Below are positions 27,075 to 35,197 of a stretch of 64,000 nt of DNA, piece after piece. Position 1 is the first letter of the stretch. The number at the start of each line of letters is the position of its first letter. Location: the NCBI GenBank assembly GCA_958439205.1, contig OY288189.1, positions 186,001 to 250,000 of the forward strand, given 5' to 3'. A program made the translations under genes and the position numbers. The stretch is from an uncultured Allorhizobium sp. (GTDB lineage: Bacteria > Pseudomonadota > Alphaproteobacteria > Rhizobiales > Rhizobiaceae). The notes under the pieces were generated by a model. That model saw only the letters and a program-made list of their open reading frames with translations, was not told where the DNA came from and searched no databases.

Positions 27075-28487
27075 TCAGCTTAAGGCCTTCTTCAGCGGAG
27101 CAACGTGGCGGAAAACCAGGAGGTCGAGAAGGAGGACCGCCAGGAGAACAGCGCCGGAGAGCGGGAAGAGGAGCGCTGTTGCGAGCATGACCAAGGCGCC
27201 GGTCTTCCAGAGGGGGCCGGGCTCGCCGACTGAAGGGGCCACCAGGCGGGCTGCACCCTTCGGACGGCGTTTCCACCACATGACGAAGCCGCTGACCGAG
27301 AGGAAGATGATCGACAGACAGAAGACGTTGACGAAGACCAGGTTCCAGAGGCCCATGTCGCCCTCGTGAAAGGCGACACCGGCGGCCATGGCCTTGCCGG
27401 CTGGGCCGTAGTCACCAAAACCGACATCGGCAAGGATGCGGCCGGTATATTGGTCGATATGGACGGTCCGATCATCAAGCGGATTGGCGCTGTCATTGCT
27501 CATTGTGTCGCGGGAGATGGTCCAGACGGCCGTGTCATCTCCGGGGAAAGCCAGCTGGAAGCGCTGGTCGAAACCGAGCGTGCGGGCAAGCGTAACGATG
27601 GCATCGAGATTGACGGGCTCGCCATCCGGCGTGCCAGTGACACCGGCATCCGAGCCGGATGCCGGCATCGGGGTCTGCTCCAGCGTCCACGGGACCTGCT
27701 TGATGCCGCCATGGTTCATGCTGGCATGGGTCTTGTCCGACAGGGGCACATTGTCCCACTTCTCCGCCGGGAAGGTGCTCCAGGCCTGGGTGAACTTCTC
27801 GCCCCAGATGCCGGCCCAGGTGAGGCCCGACAGCAGGAAGACAACGAGAAAGAGCGAGGCATAAAAGCCGATGCTCAGATGCAGCGACTTCCAAAGCTGG
27901 CGACCCTTGGCAGAGAGCTGCGGGACAAGCACCGAGCCGAAGCCGCGACCGTCACGCGGCCACCACAGATAAAGGCCGGTGACGACGAGCATGATGGCGA
28001 AGCCGGCGGCAATCTCGATCAGGCGGTCTCCGAGATCGCCGATCAGGAGCGTGCCGTGGATGGTGTCGGCGAGATCATAGAGACCATTGCGACGTTCCCA
28101 GTTGCCAAGGACCTCGGCCTTGTAGGGATCAACGGCCACCATGAAGGAGGCGTCGCCCTGGTTGATGCGAAAGAGTGCGGCCTGCTCCGGCGTGCGCGGT
28201 GCGATGTACTGGATGATCTGGCCGGGGATCTCCAGGGTCGCGGCTCCCGCCTGGGCGGAAACGGAGGCAAGGGTCGCCTGGGGTTCGACCGAATAGATCT
28301 TCTCGCCATCACGGCCGAAGAGCGTGGCCGTCCAGAGCATGATCAGGCCGGTGACGGCGAGCATGATCAGGAAGGGAGCCACGTAGAGGCCGGCATAGAA
28401 ATGCCAGCGCCAGGCCGTGATGTAGAAGCGGCGCGACAGATCCTTGCTGTTCGCCTTGGTGGGGGAGAGGTCGGAAACGATGGTCAT
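27075..28487 (-). CDS. PepSY-domain membrane protein
   Basis: 470-aa inner-membrane protein of the PepSY-associated (PiuB/YfeH-like) family. A start helix (FYITAWRWHFYAGLYVAPFLIMLAVTGL) is followed by a periplasmic PepSY domain with NGLYDLADTIHGTLLIGDLGDRLIE, two or three further helices, a second periplasmic domain and a helical end (VFCLSIIFLSVSGFVMWWKRRPK), cut here to key motifs. Conserved histidines in the helices (HFY, HGTL, HLSIGF, FHEGDMG) suggest heme binding or electron transfer; relatives reduce siderophore iron or are copper related. It lies 28 bases downstream of the Crp/Fnr regulator and is probably controlled by it. Confidence 0.85.
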   Translation of the reverse strand: MTIVSDLSPTKANSKDLSRRFYITAWRWHFYAGLYVAPFLIMLAVTGLIMLWTATLFGRDGEKIYSVEPQATLASVSAQAGAATLEIPGQIIQYIAPRTPEQAALFRINQGDASFMVAVDPYKAEVLGNWERRNGLYDLADTIHGTLLIGDLGDRLIEIAAGFAIMLVVTGLYLWWPRDGRGFGSVLVPQLSAKGRQLWKSLHLSIGFYASLFLVVFLLSGLTWAGIWGEKFTQAWSTFPAEKWDNVPLSDKTHASMNHGGIKQVPWTLEQTPMPASGSDAGVTGTPDGEPVNLDAIVTLARTLGFDQRFQLAFPGDDTAVWTISRDTMSNDSANPLDDRTVHIDQYTGRILADVGFGDYGPAGKAMAAGVAFHEGDMGLWNLVFVNVFCLSIIFLSVSGFVMWWKRRPKGAARLVAPSVGEPGPLWKTGALVMLATALLFPLSGAVLLAVLLLDLLVFRHVAPLKKALS

Positions 28488-28515
28488 CCTGGGTCTCGAC
28501 TGGTTGGAGAGAGGT

Positions 28516-29205
28516 TCAGTGGGAAAGCGAGCGATCGCCGGCGGCGAGGCCCGAGAGCTGTTGCGGGTCGAGCACGGTGACGAGATCGCCGCGCTCGATG
28601 TCGATGAGGCCTGCCTTCTTGAGGCGGGTGAAACACCGGCTTACGGTCTCGACGGTGAGGCCGAGCCAATCGGCGAGGTCGCCGCGGGTGGGATAAAGAT
28701 GGAAGGTGATGGCGCCGCGTCGCTTGTCGCGCGCCGGGCGACCGAATTGCCGGGCGAGATCAAGCACGGCAAAGGCCACGCGTTCGGGCGCCGTCTTGCG
28801 GCCAAGCAACATGACCAGGCCTTGAGAGCGGGCGAGCATTTCGCTGAGCGCCAGGTCCCGTTCGCTCTGGCTGATGGTGTCAGACACGGCTTCCAGGCGG
28901 GTGAAGCCGAGGGTTTCGGCCGAGTATCTGGTGTGTTCACCGAGCCCGAGGCCGATCAGCCGGCCGGGTCCGACAAGGTCGATGATCTGGCGCCGCCCAT
29001 CCGAGAGGGTCTGTGCTGTGGCGACACAGCCGTCGACCACGCGGTATTGCGGCGAGCCGGCGAGGCCTTCGAGGAAAACCACGGTTCTCGGCGGCAGAAG
29101 CGGGCCGGCCAGGGTAGATCTTGTTGGCCTGGGTATTGCGGAAGACGCGGGTGGAAACGCAGGCGACGGCCCACGATCGGCAAGGATTTGCAGCATGACA
29201 GACAT
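28516..29205 (-). CDS. Crp/Fnr-family transcriptional regulator
   Basis: 229-aa regulator with an N-terminal cyclic-nucleotide-type sensor domain and a C-terminal winged helix. The recognition helix LTVETVSRCFTRLKKAGLI with E-x-x-S-R matches FNR/FixK-like proteins, whose sites are TTGAT-N4-ATCAA. The cluster of N-terminal cysteines that holds the iron-sulfur centre in Fnr is absent, so it does not sense oxygen that way. It starts the short unit that continues into the PepSY protein gene. An alternative start three codons downstream is possible. The signal is unknown. Confidence 0.87.
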   Translation of the reverse strand: MSVMLQILADRGPSPAFPPASSAIPRPTRSTLAGPLLPPRTVVFLEGLAGSPQYRVVDGCVATAQTLSDGRRQIIDLVGPGRLIGLGLGEHTRYSAETLGFTRLEAVSDTISQSERDLALSEMLARSQGLVMLLGRKTAPERVAFAVLDLARQFGRPARDKRRGAITFHLYPTRGDLADWLGLTVETVSRCFTRLKKAGLIDIERGDLVTVLDPQQLSGLAAGDRSLSH

Positions 29206-29296
29206 CCGATTTCGACCGGAGCTGCAAAGCGTGCAAACTCACCGGCCTGACGACACTGGTGACCGGACGCGAGGACGCGCCGGCCGTGACCTTCGA

Positions 29297-29689
29297 TCAG
29301 GCGGTGACGGGTGGTGCGCGGGGATGGGTGTCGGGCGGGAAAAGCTGGCGGTAATGCGCCTCTGCCCGCGGCGGCAGGGCGACGGAGGTGACCATGGCCA
29401 AACGCGTGCCGACGGCATCGGCAGGCGCCGGCAGGAGGACGGCGGCCGAGATACGGCAGGCCTCGCAATCGGAGGCACCGGCATGGGGCTTCGCCTTACC
29501 GTCATCCGACGGCAGGCAGAGCTCCGGCAGACTGCCGTCCGGCAGCATCAGGGCAGCGATTTCTTCCGGGGAGAATTGCGTCGCAGGTGCGGCGACCGGT
29601 TGATGCGCGAGGCCGAGCAGAACGAGCGCGATGACGCAGATCATGCGTATCGCTCGCTCAAAGCTCATCCGGACGGCCGTTTCAGTCAT
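29297..29689 (-). CDS. DUF2946-like secreted small protein
   Basis: 130-aa protein with an N-terminal hydrophobic segment (ICVIALVLLGLAHQP) that could be a signal peptide, and a middle part with three cysteines, one at LCLP and the others in the CEAC motif (about residue 87), as in DUF2946 proteins often found with copper-related genes. The C-terminus ends PPDTHPRAPPVTA. Start at 29689 follows a G-rich ribosome site. It lies just upstream of the Crp/Fnr-PepSY unit, so the three may form a metal or redox block. Role is unproved. Confidence 0.68.
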   Translation of the reverse strand: MTETAVRMSFERAIRMICVIALVLLGLAHQPVAAPATQFSPEEIAALMLPDGSLPELCLPSDDGKAKPHAGASDCEACRISAAVLLPAPADAVGTRLAMVTSVALPPRAEAHYRQLFPPDTHPRAPPVTA

Positions 29690-29809
29690 TCTATCCCCCG
29701 ACAGATTTTCCGTGGATAGCATCGGACAGCGCTGCTCACAAGACGGTGATCTCGCCGCATGTCGTCGCAGCGAGCACCGCTAAAACAGCGGCAACTGAAG
29801 CACTGGAGG

Positions 29810-30796
29810 TCAGGCGGCGGGATGGCTGCGCATCTGGCCGGGTGTGCGGCCATAGGTGCCCTTGAAGACGCGGGTGAAATGCGAAGTGTTCTGGAAACCG
29901 ACCTGCAGGGCGATATCGATCAGCGAGGCATTGGTCTGCGTGACCAGCATCTTGGCGCGCTCCATCCTGAGCTTCGTGTAGATCCGGGCGGGCGATACAT
30001 CGATCTTCTGGGCGAAGAGACGCTCCAGCTGGCGGCGCGACAGGCCGACGGAGCGGGCGAGCTGATCAATGGTCAGCTCGTTTTCCAGGCTCTGTTCCAT
30101 CAGGATCAGGACGGCCTTCACCCGGGGATCGTCGCATTCGATCGTCAGCGGCCTTCGGACCTGGATATCCTTGTTTGTGCGGGCCTTTTCGATCTGCAGG
30201 ACTTCAAGCGCGTTGCGCTCGGCGTCATGGCCGAGATACTGGCGCACGATAAAGGCTGCGAGATCGGCCGAGCTGCTGCCGCCGGCACAGGAGCCACGGC
30301 GGCGATCGAGATTGAACAGGCGATCGGAGCGGACCTCGTGATCGGGGAAACGGTCGCGAAACTCCTGGTAATGCAGCCAGCTGACACAAGTCTGGTGGTT
30401 TTTCATCAGGCCGGCTTCGGCGAGGATGAAGGTGCCGGTGCAAAGCCCGATCAAAGGCACCTTCTGCGCATCGGCCTTCTTCAGGAAGGCGATGGTCTGG
30501 TCGTCCACCGCCGGCTGGCGGCCGAGCAGGCCGCCGACCACGACGATATAGTCGAAGCGGCTGGGATCGACGAAATCGCTGGTGGGCGCCACCTGCACGC
30601 CGCAGCTCGAGGTGATCAGATGGCGTGTGCTGCCGATCACCTGCCAATCGGCGAGAACGCGGCCGGAGCGATCATATTCGTCGCTTGCAAGCCGGATGGT
30701 ATCGATGAAAAGCGCAAAGGCTGACAGCGTGAACGACCGCGACAGCACGAAGCCGATCTTCAGCCGCGGCCTTTTTGTCGCCTCGTCACCCGCCAT
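29810..30796 (-). CDS. GlxA-family AraC-type regulator with GATase1-like domain
   Basis: 328-aa transcription factor. Residues 12-190 form a DJ-1/PfpI (GATase1-like) sensor with the elbow GLCTGTFILAEAGL, and residues 220-320 an AraC double helix-turn-helix (LTIDQLARSVGLSRRQLERLF, then SLIDIALQVGFQNTSHFTRVFK cut here to motifs). Related proteins (GbdR, CdhR, ArgR of pseudomonads) control use of glycine betaine, carnitine or arginine. Its place next to the NAGGN M42 peptidase, 68 bases upstream of this gene on the same strand, makes a role in osmolyte use plausible. The ligand is not known. Confidence 0.87.
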   Translation of the reverse strand: MAGDEATKRPRLKIGFVLSRSFTLSAFALFIDTIRLASDEYDRSGRVLADWQVIGSTRHLITSSCGVQVAPTSDFVDPSRFDYIVVVGGLLGRQPAVDDQTIAFLKKADAQKVPLIGLCTGTFILAEAGLMKNHQTCVSWLHYQEFRDRFPDHEVRSDRLFNLDRRRGSCAGGSSSADLAAFIVRQYLGHDAERNALEVLQIEKARTNKDIQVRRPLTIECDDPRVKAVLILMEQSLENELTIDQLARSVGLSRRQLERLFAQKIDVSPARIYTKLRMERAKMLVTQTNASLIDIALQVGFQNTSHFTRVFKGTYGRTPGQMRSHPAA

Positions 30797-30864
30797 TGCC
30801 TGATTCTCCGAATTCCGGCGATATCGCCGAGATAAACGCTAGCAGCGGGCGGATGTCGCTGCAA

Positions 30865-32022
30865 TCACGACTCGTCGGGTTCGTCTGCTTTCAGGCTCTG
30901 CCGTGCAGGCTCGACCTTCTGCCGGGTGAAGCCGCGCAGCCCCGAGACCTCTTCGGAATCACGCTCGATCTGCACCTCGCTCGCCGTATAGTAGACCACG
31001 AGCTTTGCCACCGACATCAGAGCGTGGAGGTGGATGCGCTCATAGCCGTGGGAGGCATCGACGCCGAAGGCCAGGAGGGCCGTGCGTACGTCATGCCCGG
31101 CTTCCACCGCCGAGGCCGCATCGGAGCGGTAATAGCGGAAGACGTCTTTCTGGACCCTGATGCCGTTTTCTGCGCAGAGATCGTAGAGCTTCTTCGACAG
31201 ATGATAGTCGAAAGGGCCAGTCTGATCGGCCATGGCAAGCGTCACGCCGAACTCGTCGGAATTCTGGCCGGGCGCCGTCGTGCCATTGTCGATGGCGACC
31301 AGCGAGGCGATCTCCGGCACAAGGGCGGCAGAGGCGCCGACGCCGACTTCCTCGCCGATGGTGAAGAGCCAGTAGGTATCGACAGGGGTTTCGATCTCTT
31401 CGCGCTGCATCGCCTCGATTGCAGCCAGCATGATCGCCACGCCCGCCTTGTCGTCCAGGTGCCTCGATACGATGAAGCCGTTGTCGAGGAATTCCGGCAG
31501 GGGGTCGATGGCGACGATATCGCCGATATCGATGCCGAGCTGGACGATGTCGTTTCTGTCGCGCGACAGTGCATCGATACGCAACTCGACATGGCGCCAA
31601 CCGGTGGGTTGCGTGTCGACTTCCTCATTGAAGGTGTGGCCGGAGGCTTTCAGCGGCAGGATGGATCCGCGGTAGATGCCTTTGGTCGAAAAGATCGAGG
31701 CCCGGGCGCCCTCGGCAAAGCGCGCCGACCAGTGGCCGATCGACACGAGTTCGAGCCGACCATTGTCCTTGAGCGCCTTCACCTGTGCACCGAGCGTATC
31801 GAGATGGGAGACAATCGCGCGGGCTGGTCGTTCGGCAGCGCCCGGCCGCCTCGCGCGGATCGCGCCACGGCGGGTCAGCTTGACTTCGAGACCGAGACGC
31901 TCGAGTTCGCGCGCCGTGTAGCGGACGGCTTCGTCCGTGAAGCCGGTCGGGCTCGGGATGGCCAGCAATGCCTTCAGCCGAGCCCTCAGATAATCCGGGT
32001 CAATATTGATCGGTGTCTGCAT
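30865..32022 (-). CDS. M42-family peptidase of the NAGGN osmoprotectant system
   Basis: 385-aa metallopeptidase of family M42. The metal ligands and catalytic residues of the family can be seen: SHLDTLG, HLDDKAG, GEEVGVG, AIDNGT and SHGYERIHL. The sequence fits the subfamily encoded with asnO and ngg, thought to degrade or recycle the dipeptide amide when osmotic stress ends. Here it is separated from asnO-ngg by about 4 kb holding the PepSY, Crp and GlxA-type genes. The start at 32022 gives a normal N-terminus (MQTPINIDPDYLRARL). Confidence 0.9.
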   Translation of the reverse strand: MQTPINIDPDYLRARLKALLAIPSPTGFTDEAVRYTARELERLGLEVKLTRRGAIRARRPGAAERPARAIVSHLDTLGAQVKALKDNGRLELVSIGHWSARFAEGARASIFSTKGIYRGSILPLKASGHTFNEEVDTQPTGWRHVELRIDALSRDRNDIVQLGIDIGDIVAIDPLPEFLDNGFIVSRHLDDKAGVAIMLAAIEAMQREEIETPVDTYWLFTIGEEVGVGASAALVPEIASLVAIDNGTTAPGQNSDEFGVTLAMADQTGPFDYHLSKKLYDLCAENGIRVQKDVFRYYRSDAASAVEAGHDVRTALLAFGVDASHGYERIHLHALMSVAKLVVYYTASEVQIERDSEEVSGLRGFTRQKVEPARQSLKADEPDES

Positions 32023-32114
32023 GGAAGCCTTGTTGCGGTTGCGGCAGGTTTCTGACGGCGCTGTTGTCCCCTCATGGGCGCAGGGTGCTCTGCGCGGACT
32101 TCGAGGACGCGGCA

Positions 32115-32324
32115 TCAAGCCTTGTCGAGAGCCTGCGGTTTATGGGCTGCCCGTTTGCCCGTCTTTGTGCTTTCGACAATGTATTGCGGATCGGACCTGG
32201 AAGCCTTGACCGGATGGTCCTTGATGGTGGTGGGCGTCGTCTGCTTCTTGACGACCTTGCCTCGGGTGGTCCCCTGGCTGGTTTGCCACTCGACCTTGTC
32301 GCCCTTGTGCAGATCCTTCGCCAC
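32115..32324 (-). CDS. DUF2945 / HVA1-type tudor-like small protein
   Basis: 69-aa basic protein: VAKDLHKGDKVEWQTSQG, then TRGKVVKK, DPQYIVESTKTGKRAAHKPQAL. This is the full DUF2945 unit (hypervirulence-associated HVA1, tudor-like fold), known in many soil bacteria without a proved role. I start at the GTG at 32324, six bases after GGGGGAG; the frame is open much further upstream but crosses the tRNA-Ser gene. A perfect EcfG-type promoter lies 58 bases upstream, so it is likely induced by general stress. Expected location is the cytoplasm. Confidence 0.82.
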   Translation of the reverse strand: MAKDLHKGDKVEWQTSQGTTRGKVVKKQTTPTTIKDHPVKASRSDPQYIVESTKTGKRAAHKPQALDKA

Positions 32325-32381
32325 GTCCGGCTCCCCCTTGTCCTTGTCGATGCGCAGCGGCGCATTTCCGTCATTCTGGAG

Positions 32382-32406
32382 AACGACAGACAGGGTACGA
32401 GGTTCC
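32382..32406 (-). promoter_or_regulatory. EcfG-type general-stress promoter of the DUF2945 gene
   Basis: On the minus strand, GGAAC (32402-32406), exactly 16 bases, then CGTT (32382-32385). This is a perfect match to the EcfG (RpoE4-like) consensus GGAAC-N16-CGTT of alphaproteobacteria and lies correctly upstream of the GTG at 32324. Confidence 0.75.
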
Positions 32407-32457
32407 AAGCGGCAACTCGGGGCTTGGGTAGGGTGGAGATGTCTTGATGGGGATAGA

Positions 32458-32547
32458 TGGCGGACAGGGTGGGATTCGAACCCACGGTACGCTTTCACGC
32501 ACACACGCGTTCCAGGCGTGCGCCTTAAACCACTCGGCCACCTGTCC
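32458..32547 (-). tRNA. tRNA-Ser (anticodon GGA)
   Basis: 90-base class II tRNA on the minus strand with encoded CCA (TGG at 32458-32460 on the plus strand). The acceptor stem pairs GGACAGG with CCTGTCC. The anticodon stem CACGC/GCGTG encloses CTGGAAC, giving GGA (complement of 32511-32513), which reads UCC and UCU. The long variable arm and T-loop GGTTCGAATCC are normal. Confidence 0.97.
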
Positions 32548-32590
32548 AGGGGGATCGCGGGGAAAAACCACCGCGGTTGGTCGGGCGGGA

Positions 32591-32618
32591 TATATACCGA
32601 TGAATTTCGGCGGATCAA
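32591..32618 (-). promoter_or_regulatory. Promoter of tRNA-Ser
   Basis: Minus-strand -35 TTGATC (32613-32618) and -10 TATATA (32591-32596) with a 16-base spacer, about 44 bases before the tRNA 5' end. A short processed leader would be made. Confidence 0.55.
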
Positions 32619-32636
32619 CCGAAATCTATCAGAATT

Positions 32637-32667
32637 TTGACATCGGCCGACAATTCCCTATCTATAA
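32637..32667 (+). promoter_or_regulatory. Promoter of the small membrane protein at 32722
   Basis: Consensus -35 TTGACA at 32637-32642 and a -10 around CTATAA (32662-32667), spacer 18-19 bases depending on the hexamer chosen. It is divergent from the tRNA-Ser promoter. Confidence 0.6.
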
Positions 32668-32721
32668 GGCCGAGCGCGGCGGATTGCAGGCCGTGACGGG
32701 CTTCAGCCGGAGACTTTGGTC

Positions 32722-33039
32722 GTGCGTTTCCTCTTCAGGATCTTGAGTTTGCTTGCGCTTTGCGTCGGTGTCGTGTTCGGCGTGGTGGATTCGATTGCGT
32801 CGGTTTCGGCGTCGCAGGTCATCCTGACGCCGATTTCGGAGGCCTGGATCGATGCAAATCCGGGTTCGCTCATGACGCTTGAAGGACTGGTCGAGACGCG
32901 GCTGGGCGCCGGCGCATGGCTTGCCTTGCGCGACGTGGTGTTGCCGCAGCCGGCCTCTGCCGCCTTTCTCGTGCTGTCGCTTTTATTCTGGATGATCGGC
33001 TACAAGCGGCCCTCGCCTGCCGGGCGCTTTGCGGCCTGA
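32722..33039 (+). CDS. Small inner-membrane protein of unknown function
   Basis: 105-aa protein with two membrane helices, near the N-terminus ([20 protein letters not shown], residues 4-23) and near the C-terminus ([15 protein letters not shown]). The loop between them, about 50 residues, has [21 protein letters not shown] and [13 protein letters not shown] start at the GTG at 32722, nine bases after GGAG; a TTG six bases upstream is another option. A clear sigma-70 type promoter lies upstream. Such proteins are common in Rhizobiaceae but I know no function for them. Confidence 0.75.
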   Translation: MRFLFRILSLLALCVGVVFGVVDSIASVSASQVILTPISEAWIDANPGSLMTLEGLVETRLGAGAWLALRDVVLPQPASAAFLVLSLLFWMIGYKRPSPAGRFAA

Positions 33040-33221
33040 GCCGAGACTTCCTTGGCGCGCGGGACAAGCCGTCCCATCTTGCCGGTTGTAAGTTTCGAGC
33101 GGGCCCCGCGACTAAGAACATAGAAACAAGAGCTGCAGGACGCAGCAGCTTCCAATGATCCCGCCTTTGGCGGAGCTTCAGACGAACCAGCAGGCCACGT
33201 CCCGGCCTCAGGAGGTAAAAG

Positions 33222-33881
33222 ATGTTCCTGATCGACATGTTCAACAAGAAGACTGTGATGCCCACGGCGGAGAACGCCCTTCCCGGCCGGGCCGAGCCGA
33301 TCCCGACGGCTGCCACCCATTTCGTGTCAGGCCTGCCCCTCAAGGGACCGGCGCCTGACGGCATGAAGACCATCTATCTCGGTATGGGTTGCTTCTGGGG
33401 TGCGGAGCGGTTGCTCTGGCAGACGCCGGGCGTCTATCTCACCGTCTCCGGCTACCAGGGCGGCATCACGCCCAATCCGACCTATCAGGAAACCGTCACG
33501 GGCCTGACCGGTCATACGGAAGTGGTGAAGGTGGTCTATGATCCTGCGAAAATCTCGCTGGAAGGTCTGCTGAAGATCTTCTTCGAGGCGCATGACCCGA
33601 CCCAGGGCATGCGTCAGGGCAATGATATCGGCACCACCTATCGATCGGCCATTTATGTCGAAGACGAGGGCGACATGGCGCTTGCCCTTGCGGTCCGCGA
33701 CCGGTTCCAGGAGGCACTGGTGAAGGCCGGACGCAACAGCCGGGTGACGACGGAAATCGCCCATGCCGGACCATTCTACTATGCCGAGGATTATCACCAG
33801 CAGTATCTGGCGAAGAATCCGAATGGTTACTGCGGCCTGCGCGGCACGGGCGTCGCCTGCCCGATCTCGCCCGCCGCTTAA
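33222..33881 (+). CDS. msrA: Peptide methionine-S-sulfoxide reductase A
   Basis: 219-aa enzyme that repairs oxidised methionine in proteins (S isomer) using thioredoxin. The active-site motif GMGCFWGAE holds the catalytic Cys at about residue 57; the family segments [25 protein letters not shown] and YHQQYL follow. A C-terminal Cys in [13 protein letters not shown] can resolve the disulfide. It has an N-terminal extension of about 45 residues typical of the rhizobial form. Start at 33222 follows AGGAGG. No signal peptide, so it is cytoplasmic. Confidence 0.96.
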   Translation: MFLIDMFNKKTVMPTAENALPGRAEPIPTAATHFVSGLPLKGPAPDGMKTIYLGMGCFWGAERLLWQTPGVYLTVSGYQGGITPNPTYQETVTGLTGHTEVVKVVYDPAKISLEGLLKIFFEAHDPTQGMRQGNDIGTTYRSAIYVEDEGDMALALAVRDRFQEALVKAGRNSRVTTEIAHAGPFYYAEDYHQQYLAKNPNGYCGLRGTGVACPISPAA

Positions 33882-33923
33882 GGGCGAATGCCCAAAGGTG
33901 CAGCATAAATCCCATTGATCTGA

Positions 33924-33956
33924 CTGATTTTTCAGCGCGCGGCGCTGAAAAATCAG
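33924..33956. repeat. Perfect 33-base palindrome after msrA, with a second small hairpin
   Basis: CTGATTTTTCAGCGC / GCGCTGAAAAATCAG with only GCG between, a 15-bp perfect stem, 43 bases after the msrA stop. T runs precede and A runs follow the core on both strands, the wrong order for an intrinsic terminator. A second hairpin ACCAGAT/ATCTGGT lies at 33974-33994. The remaining gap up to the BMP gene (34137) shows no gene and no riboswitch I can recognise. Confidence 0.7.
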
Positions 33957-34136
33957 CAGGCTTGTGAATCTTTACCAGATGAAAAAAATCTGGTGAATTT
34001 TGAAACGAGCCATGCAAGGATGAAAGCCAGCCAGGACCTCCGGAAAAGGGGGCGGCGGTTCCGCAGACATGTCTTTCTCATGAGGAAGGCTTGCGGGAGG
34101 ACCCAACAAGATCAATAGCAACAACAGGGCTGCACC

Positions 34137-35129
34137 ATGAAGAAAACCCTCCTCAGTCTCTTTGCCTTGGCCGCGATGTCGGCGACCGCGCTTGCGGCCG
34201 ACGTCAAGCCGGCGCTGGTCTACGGCACGGGCGGCAAGTTCGACAAATCCTTCAACGAAGCCGCTTACGGTGGCGCCGAGAAGTTCAAGGCCGAAACCGG
34301 CATCGACTACCGCGACTTCGAGCCGACCAGCGACACGCAGGGCGAACAGGCTATCCGCAACTTCGCCTCGCGCGGCTTCAACCCGGTTGTTGCCGTTTCC
34401 TTCGCCTGGACCTCGGCCGTCGAAAAGGTTGCCGCTGAATTCCCGGATACCCAGTTCGTGATCGTCGATTCCGTCGTCGACAAGCCGAATGTCCGTTCGG
34501 TTGTCTACAAGGAAGAGGAAGGTTCTTACCTCGTTGGCCTTCTGGCCGGCATGGCTTCCACCACCGGCAAGGTCGGCTTCGTCGGCGGCATGGACATTCC
34601 GCTGATCCGCAAGTTCGCCTGCGGCTACGAGCAGGGTGCACGCGCTGCCAAGGCTGACATCCAGGTCTTCCAGAACATGACCGGCACGACCGGCGCTGCC
34701 TGGAACGACCCGGTTCGCGGCGGTGAACTGACCAAGAACCAGATCGACCAGGGTGCGGACGTCGTTTACGCGGCAGCCGGTGCAACCGGTCTCGGCGTTC
34801 TGCAGACCGCTGCCGACAACGGCAAGCTGTCGATCGGCGTCGATTCCAACCAGAACCACCTGCATCCGGGTTCGGTTCTGACCTCGATGGTCAAGCGCGT
34901 CGACCTCGCCGTCTACAACGCCTATGCCGATTCCAAGGGCGACAAGTTCACCCCCGGTCTGCAGGTTCTCGGCGTCGCACAGGAAGGTGTCGCTTACGCC
35001 CTCGACGACAACAACGCCAAGCTGATCACCGAAGAGATGAAGGCTGCTGTCGAGAAGGCCAAGGCCGACATCGCTGCCGGCACCATCAAGGTCCATGACT
35101 ACATGTCGGACAATTCCTGCCCGAAGTGA
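34137..35129 (+). CDS. BMP-family nucleoside ABC transporter substrate-binding protein
   Basis: 330-aa periplasmic binding protein of the BMP/PnrA family, which binds purine and other nucleosides. A cleavable signal peptide ends ALA at residue 21; there is no lipobox cysteine, as expected for a soluble Gram-negative form. The start TGGKFDKSFNEAAYGG and the later GSYLVGLLAGM and GFVGGMDIP are family motifs. It heads an import operon with an ATPase and two permeases and, further on, nucleoside-degrading enzymes, which strongly supports nucleoside uptake. A terminator after it probably keeps its transcript level above that of the other genes. Confidence 0.93.
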   Translation: MKKTLLSLFALAAMSATALAADVKPALVYGTGGKFDKSFNEAAYGGAEKFKAETGIDYRDFEPTSDTQGEQAIRNFASRGFNPVVAVSFAWTSAVEKVAAEFPDTQFVIVDSVVDKPNVRSVVYKEEEGSYLVGLLAGMASTTGKVGFVGGMDIPLIRKFACGYEQGARAAKADIQVFQNMTGTTGAAWNDPVRGGELTKNQIDQGADVVYAAAGATGLGVLQTAADNGKLSIGVDSNQNHLHPGSVLTSMVKRVDLAVYNAYADSKGDKFTPGLQVLGVAQEGVAYALDDNNAKLITEEMKAAVEKAKADIAAGTIKVHDYMSDNSCPK

Positions 35130-35139
35130 TCTAAAAGCC

Positions 35140-35178
35140 GGGCGCAGGACGGCGGCCTCGTCGTCCTGCGCCCTTTTT
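35140..35178 (+). terminator. Intra-operon terminator after the binding-protein gene
   Basis: 11-bp stem GGGCGCAGGAC / GTCCTGCGCCC with a 12-base loop, then TTTTT. It lies between the binding protein and the ATPase gene of one transport operon. Partial read-through would give more binding protein than transporter. Confidence 0.85.
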
Positions 35179-35197
35179 GTATGTCTGGGGGACCGGA

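Noticed and set aside
33995..34136. Purine riboswitch in the leader of the nucleoside transporter
   Set aside because: I could not find the conserved three-way junction core; only simple hairpins are present, further upstream.
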